Below are positions 6,315 through 8,303 of a DNA stretch of 8,303 nucleotides, piece by piece. The notes under the pieces were generated by a model. That model searched no databases, had not been told where the DNA came from, and saw only the letters and a program-made list of their open reading frames with translations. Position 1 is the stretch's first letter, and every line of letters begins with the position of its first letter. The stretch is from contig JAUWHL010000245.1 of assembly GCA_030605895.1 (NCBI GenBank), positions 1 through 8,303 on the forward strand, read 5' to 3'. Origin of the DNA: Promethearchaeota archaeon. GTDB taxonomy: Archaea; Asgardarchaeota; Lokiarchaeia; Sigyniarchaeales; SOKP01. Both the position numbers and the translations under genes were made by a program.

Positions 6315-6725
6315 ATGAGTGAGGAATTTAAATCAATTGTAGATTCTTCTTATGATAATGGAAAGCCATTATGGATTTATACTTCAGATTACATTTATGG
6401 GATAGTCCCTACTGCTGGTGATAAATGGATAGAAGTATCTTATACTTTTGAAGATTCAGATGATCCTTTAATGAAAGGAGAGAAGGGAGCAGATTTTGCT
6501 TATCAATTAATGATGGAAGAAATTTCTAAAGGTGTTACATTTTATGTAGAAGATTTAAAAGTACCTTTGTTAAAAGAGTTTGCTGGAGGTACTGGAAAAT
6601 CGGATTCTGATTTAATTACCGCAGTAATTGAAGAATTAATTACTAATACTTCAAAATATACGAGCAATACTGATTTTCTAATTAAAAGTAAAGATGAATT
6701 AGATAAATTAAAGCAAAAAGTATAA
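6315..6725 (+). CDS. small acidic protein of unknown function
   Basis: No family recognised. The 136-residue product has no signal peptide, membrane helix or Cys, so it should be soluble and cytoplasmic. The first half looks beta-strand rich (KPLWIYTSDYIYGIVP and KWIEVSYTFED). A predicted strand VTFYVEDLKVPLL (74-86) and a Gly-rich turn at 91-94 follow, and then helices up to the Lys-rich end (DELDKLKQKV). The pattern suggests a compact alpha/beta domain. ATG 6315 has no Shine-Dalgarno sequence. A five-codon ATG frame begins seven bases upstream in another register and overlaps it. Divergent from nadE over a spacer with an inverted repeat, and convergent with the gene ending at 6738, 12 bases away. 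Coding is supported by length, normal composition and a clean start and stop. Confidence 0.72.
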   Translation: MSEEFKSIVDSSYDNGKPLWIYTSDYIYGIVPTAGDKWIEVSYTFEDSDDPLMKGEKGADFAYQLMMEEISKGVTFYVEDLKVPLLKEFAGGTGKSDSDLITAVIEELITNTSKYTSNTDFLIKSKDELDKLKQKV

Positions 6726-6737
6726 CATTCTACTTAT

Positions 6738-7232
6738 TTATAAATATAGACCACGCCGTTGTGGATGCCTTTTCGAAAATTCCTTATCAATCCGTCTTCC
6801 TAATACATGCCCTATATTTGGATCACGTTCATTTATTAATTGTTTTAGATAGTTACCGTGTTCTTGGGAATATTTTTCAATACCCGTAGCAATAACATTC
6901 TGATCTCTCTTTATAGGAACAATCATTCCAAATAAGCGAAACATGTCGTTAGATGACATCTTTTTTCCAATTCTTTCATCGATGTCCTTATCTAAATTTC
7001 TAACAACTGTACCCATGCTTAACGCAGAATAAGGACTCAGTTGTTTTGATTTTAACCAATAAGCGTTGGGTTTCTTTGTAATAAATGTATCCAAATTTCC
7101 TTTATCATCATTTGAACCTATTACTCTCCAATCTTTTGGGTCTTTATCGTACTCTTTTTTCATTTTTTTTACAATTGAGTTAATTGGAGCAACTCCGTAA
7201 TAGTCTTTTTCTTCCTTATTATCACTAGTCAT
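6738..7232 (-). CDS. basic soluble protein of unknown function
   Basis: No family recognised. The 164-residue product lacks Cys, signal peptide and membrane helices. The N-terminus is charged (MTSDNKEEKDYYG). The middle holds NAYWLKSKQLSPYSALSMG and a mostly helical part with MSSNDMFRLFGMIVPIKRD (92-110). The C-terminus is Arg/Lys-rich (GRRIDKEFSKRHPQRRG), which could bind nucleic acid, but no known DNA-binding fold can be seen. It is divergent from the DNA methyltransferase across a 76-base spacer, and convergent with the small gene ending at 6725, so neither has its own terminator space. Position beside the methyltransferase makes a regulator or accessory factor possible, but this is inference. 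No clear ribosome-binding site precedes ATG 7232. Confidence 0.68.
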   Translation of the reverse strand: MTSDNKEEKDYYGVAPINSIVKKMKKEYDKDPKDWRVIGSNDDKGNLDTFITKKPNAYWLKSKQLSPYSALSMGTVVRNLDKDIDERIGKKMSSNDMFRLFGMIVPIKRDQNVIATGIEKYSQEHGNYLKQLINERDPNIGHVLGRRIDKEFSKRHPQRRGLYL

Positions 7233-7308
7233 AGTACCTATTATATAAAGTAATTATAACTATAAAAATATAAACAAAAATATCACATAAACAGTAAAAT
7301 ATATTAAA
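7233..7308. promoter_or_regulatory. divergent promoter spacer before the methyltransferase
   Basis: This 76-base, almost entirely A/T spacer must hold promoters for both flanking genes. TTATATAA at 7241-7248 is the best TATA-like string. Placed for the + gene it predicts a start near 7271 and a leader of about 38 bases before TTG 7309. For the minus gene it lies too close to ATG 7232 (centre about 13 bases away) to work with that start. TATAAAAATATAAA at 7261-7274 is another candidate. Confidence 0.3.
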
Positions 7309-8303
7309 TTGAAAAAAAAAGATGATATACAAAAGAAATTTGTAAATGTAAAAGTGGAATATCAAAAAAATTTTAATAAATTCAAGGAATTCATTGGATT
7401 ATTTGATGAATCAATAAATAATAATGATTTTCAGCAATTAAATAAGTTTTATCCTCTAATTGAGGATTTTGAAATTCTTTTTTTAAGTGGTTATCAGAAA
7501 CGTAAAAAAGAAGGAACGTTTTATACAGATAAAACAATATCAGATTTTATAGTAATTGAATCTTTACTTTGCCTAATTAATAAAAAATTAAAAATTTACG
7601 ATCAAAATTTTAAAAAAATTGAAAAAATAGATGAAATTTATGAGTTTGACCCAAAAATTAAACACAAAATGGTTGAACTCTTATTAAATAGTAAAATTTG
7701 TGATCCAGCATGTGGTTCAGGAAGATTTATTTTAAGTTCTGCTGAAATTATTTTTAGGATAATTAGAAAATTAAATCCAAACTTATCCGATCTTAATCTT
7801 AAGATTCAAATACTAAAAAACTTATTTGGATATGATATTAATGAAGATGCTATTAAATTATGCAGATTAAAACTTATACGTTGGTACAATGAAAAACAAA
7901 ATTTGAATATCAAAAAATTATTATCAATCCTAATTAAAAATATAAAAATTCAAAATAGCATAATCAATTCAAATTTTCCCAAATTTGATATAATCATTGG
8001 AAATCCACCCTATGGGAATATAATAAATCAAAAAGATAAAAAAATCCTAAAAAGAGAAAAAATTTTCTTTAAAGATATCTACTGTACTTTTTTACTAAAA
8101 GCTTTAGAATGGGCTACAGAAATTATAGGCTTTTTAATTCCGAAAAGTTTTCTTCTGAGACAAGGATATATTAATTTTAGAAGAGAAATCCTTTCCAAAG
8201 CGAATATCTTAAAGATATTTGATATTGGATCCAAGATGTTTAAAAATGCAACTAATGAAGTACAGATAATATTATATGAAAATAAAAATGGGTATAAGAA
8301 TAG
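7309..8303 (+). CDS. adenine-specific DNA methyltransferase, Eco57I/type IIG-like (N-terminal part, cut by window end)
   Basis: Expected to transfer a methyl group from S-adenosylmethionine to adenine N6 in DNA, in a restriction-modification or phage-defence system. 331 residues are visible with no stop. The helical N-terminus leads to GTFYTDKTISDFIV (69-82), the GxxYTP-like segment that precedes N6-adenine methylase cores. SAM-binding motif I, DPACGSG, is at 132-138, and the acidic motif FGYDIN at 173-178. Catalytic motif IV, NPPYG, is at 232-236. GFLIPKSFL and FDIGSKMFKNATNEVQIILYE at the end match Eco57I-type proteins. The frame opens after a stop at 7288. The first in-frame ATG (7669) would delete the YTD segment, so TTG 7309 (or GTG 7354) must be the start. 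Any target-recognition or nuclease domain lies beyond the edge. All motifs needed for methylation are intact. Confidence 0.88.
   Translation, partial: MKKKDDIQKKFVNVKVEYQKNFNKFKEFIGLFDESINNNDFQQLNKFYPLIEDFEILFLSGYQKRKKEGTFYTDKTISDFIVIESLLCLINKKLKIYDQNFKKIEKIDEIYEFDPKIKHKMVELLLNSKICDPACGSGRFILSSAEIIFRIIRKLNPNLSDLNLKIQILKNLFGYDINEDAIKLCRLKLIRWYNEKQNLNIKKLLSILIKNIKIQNSIINSNFPKFDIIIGNPPYGNIINQKDKKILKREKIFFKDIYCTFLLKALEWATEIIGFLIPKSFLLRQGYINFRREILSKANILKIFDIGSKMFKNATNEVQIILYENKNGYKN

Noticed and set aside
6308..6322. Five-codon ATG frame overlapping the start of the 136-residue gene
   Set aside because: Could be imagined as a regulatory mini-ORF, but there is no ribosome-binding site and a nearby extra ATG is expected by chance.
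6585..6605. GGTGKS in the 136-residue protein, resembling a P-loop
   Set aside because: The Walker A pattern needs a Gly five positions before the GK glycine; here that residue is Phe, and no Walker B or NTPase fold is visible.

Overview
The window is strongly AT-rich (A/T runs in every spacer, AT-ending codons throughout) and reads like a fragment of an archaeal genome, most likely an Asgard (Lokiarchaeota-like) archaeon. The clues are a secreted protein with a PGF-CTERM-like C-terminal tail, a long Lys/Glu/Pro-rich coiled-coil protein of a kind common in Asgard genomes, T-tract ends instead of hairpin terminators, several genes with no convincing Shine-Dalgarno sequence, and TATA-like elements upstream. 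The lineage is an inference; no rRNA or ribosomal-protein marker is present.

Layout. Positions 1-528 hold no clear gene. They contain a cluster of four AGTGTGTAT direct repeats (10-164), an A/T mirror repeat, a set of nested inverted repeats (247-442) that could be a folded RNA, and a possible 47-residue single-span membrane peptide (368-511). An M29-type metallo-aminopeptidase follows on + (538-1560), then a 548-residue cytoplasmic coiled-coil/disordered protein on + (1718-3364). Two minus-strand genes come next: a 543-residue secreted, membrane-anchored, probably glycosylated protein (5155-3524) and ammonia-dependent NAD+ synthetase nadE (6147-5389). A small acidic unknown protein (6315-6725, +) is divergent from nadE across a spacer with a perfect 10-bp inverted repeat. 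It converges, 12 bp apart, on a basic unknown protein (7232-6738, -). The right edge is the N-terminal two domains of an adenine-specific DNA methyltransferase of the Eco57I/type IIG kind (7309 to beyond 8303, +), starting at a probable TTG and cut by the window end.

The genes do not form one pathway. Only the aminopeptidase and NadE are recognisable housekeeping enzymes. The part most likely to belong to an accessory or defence system is the right end: the truncated methyltransferase plus the divergent unknown gene beside it. The most unusual protein is the coiled-coil protein at 1718-3364, with repeated short hydrophobic motifs in a disordered stretch and a conserved-looking C-terminal helical hairpin. 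It could be a scaffold or adaptor, but its function cannot be assigned from sequence alone.
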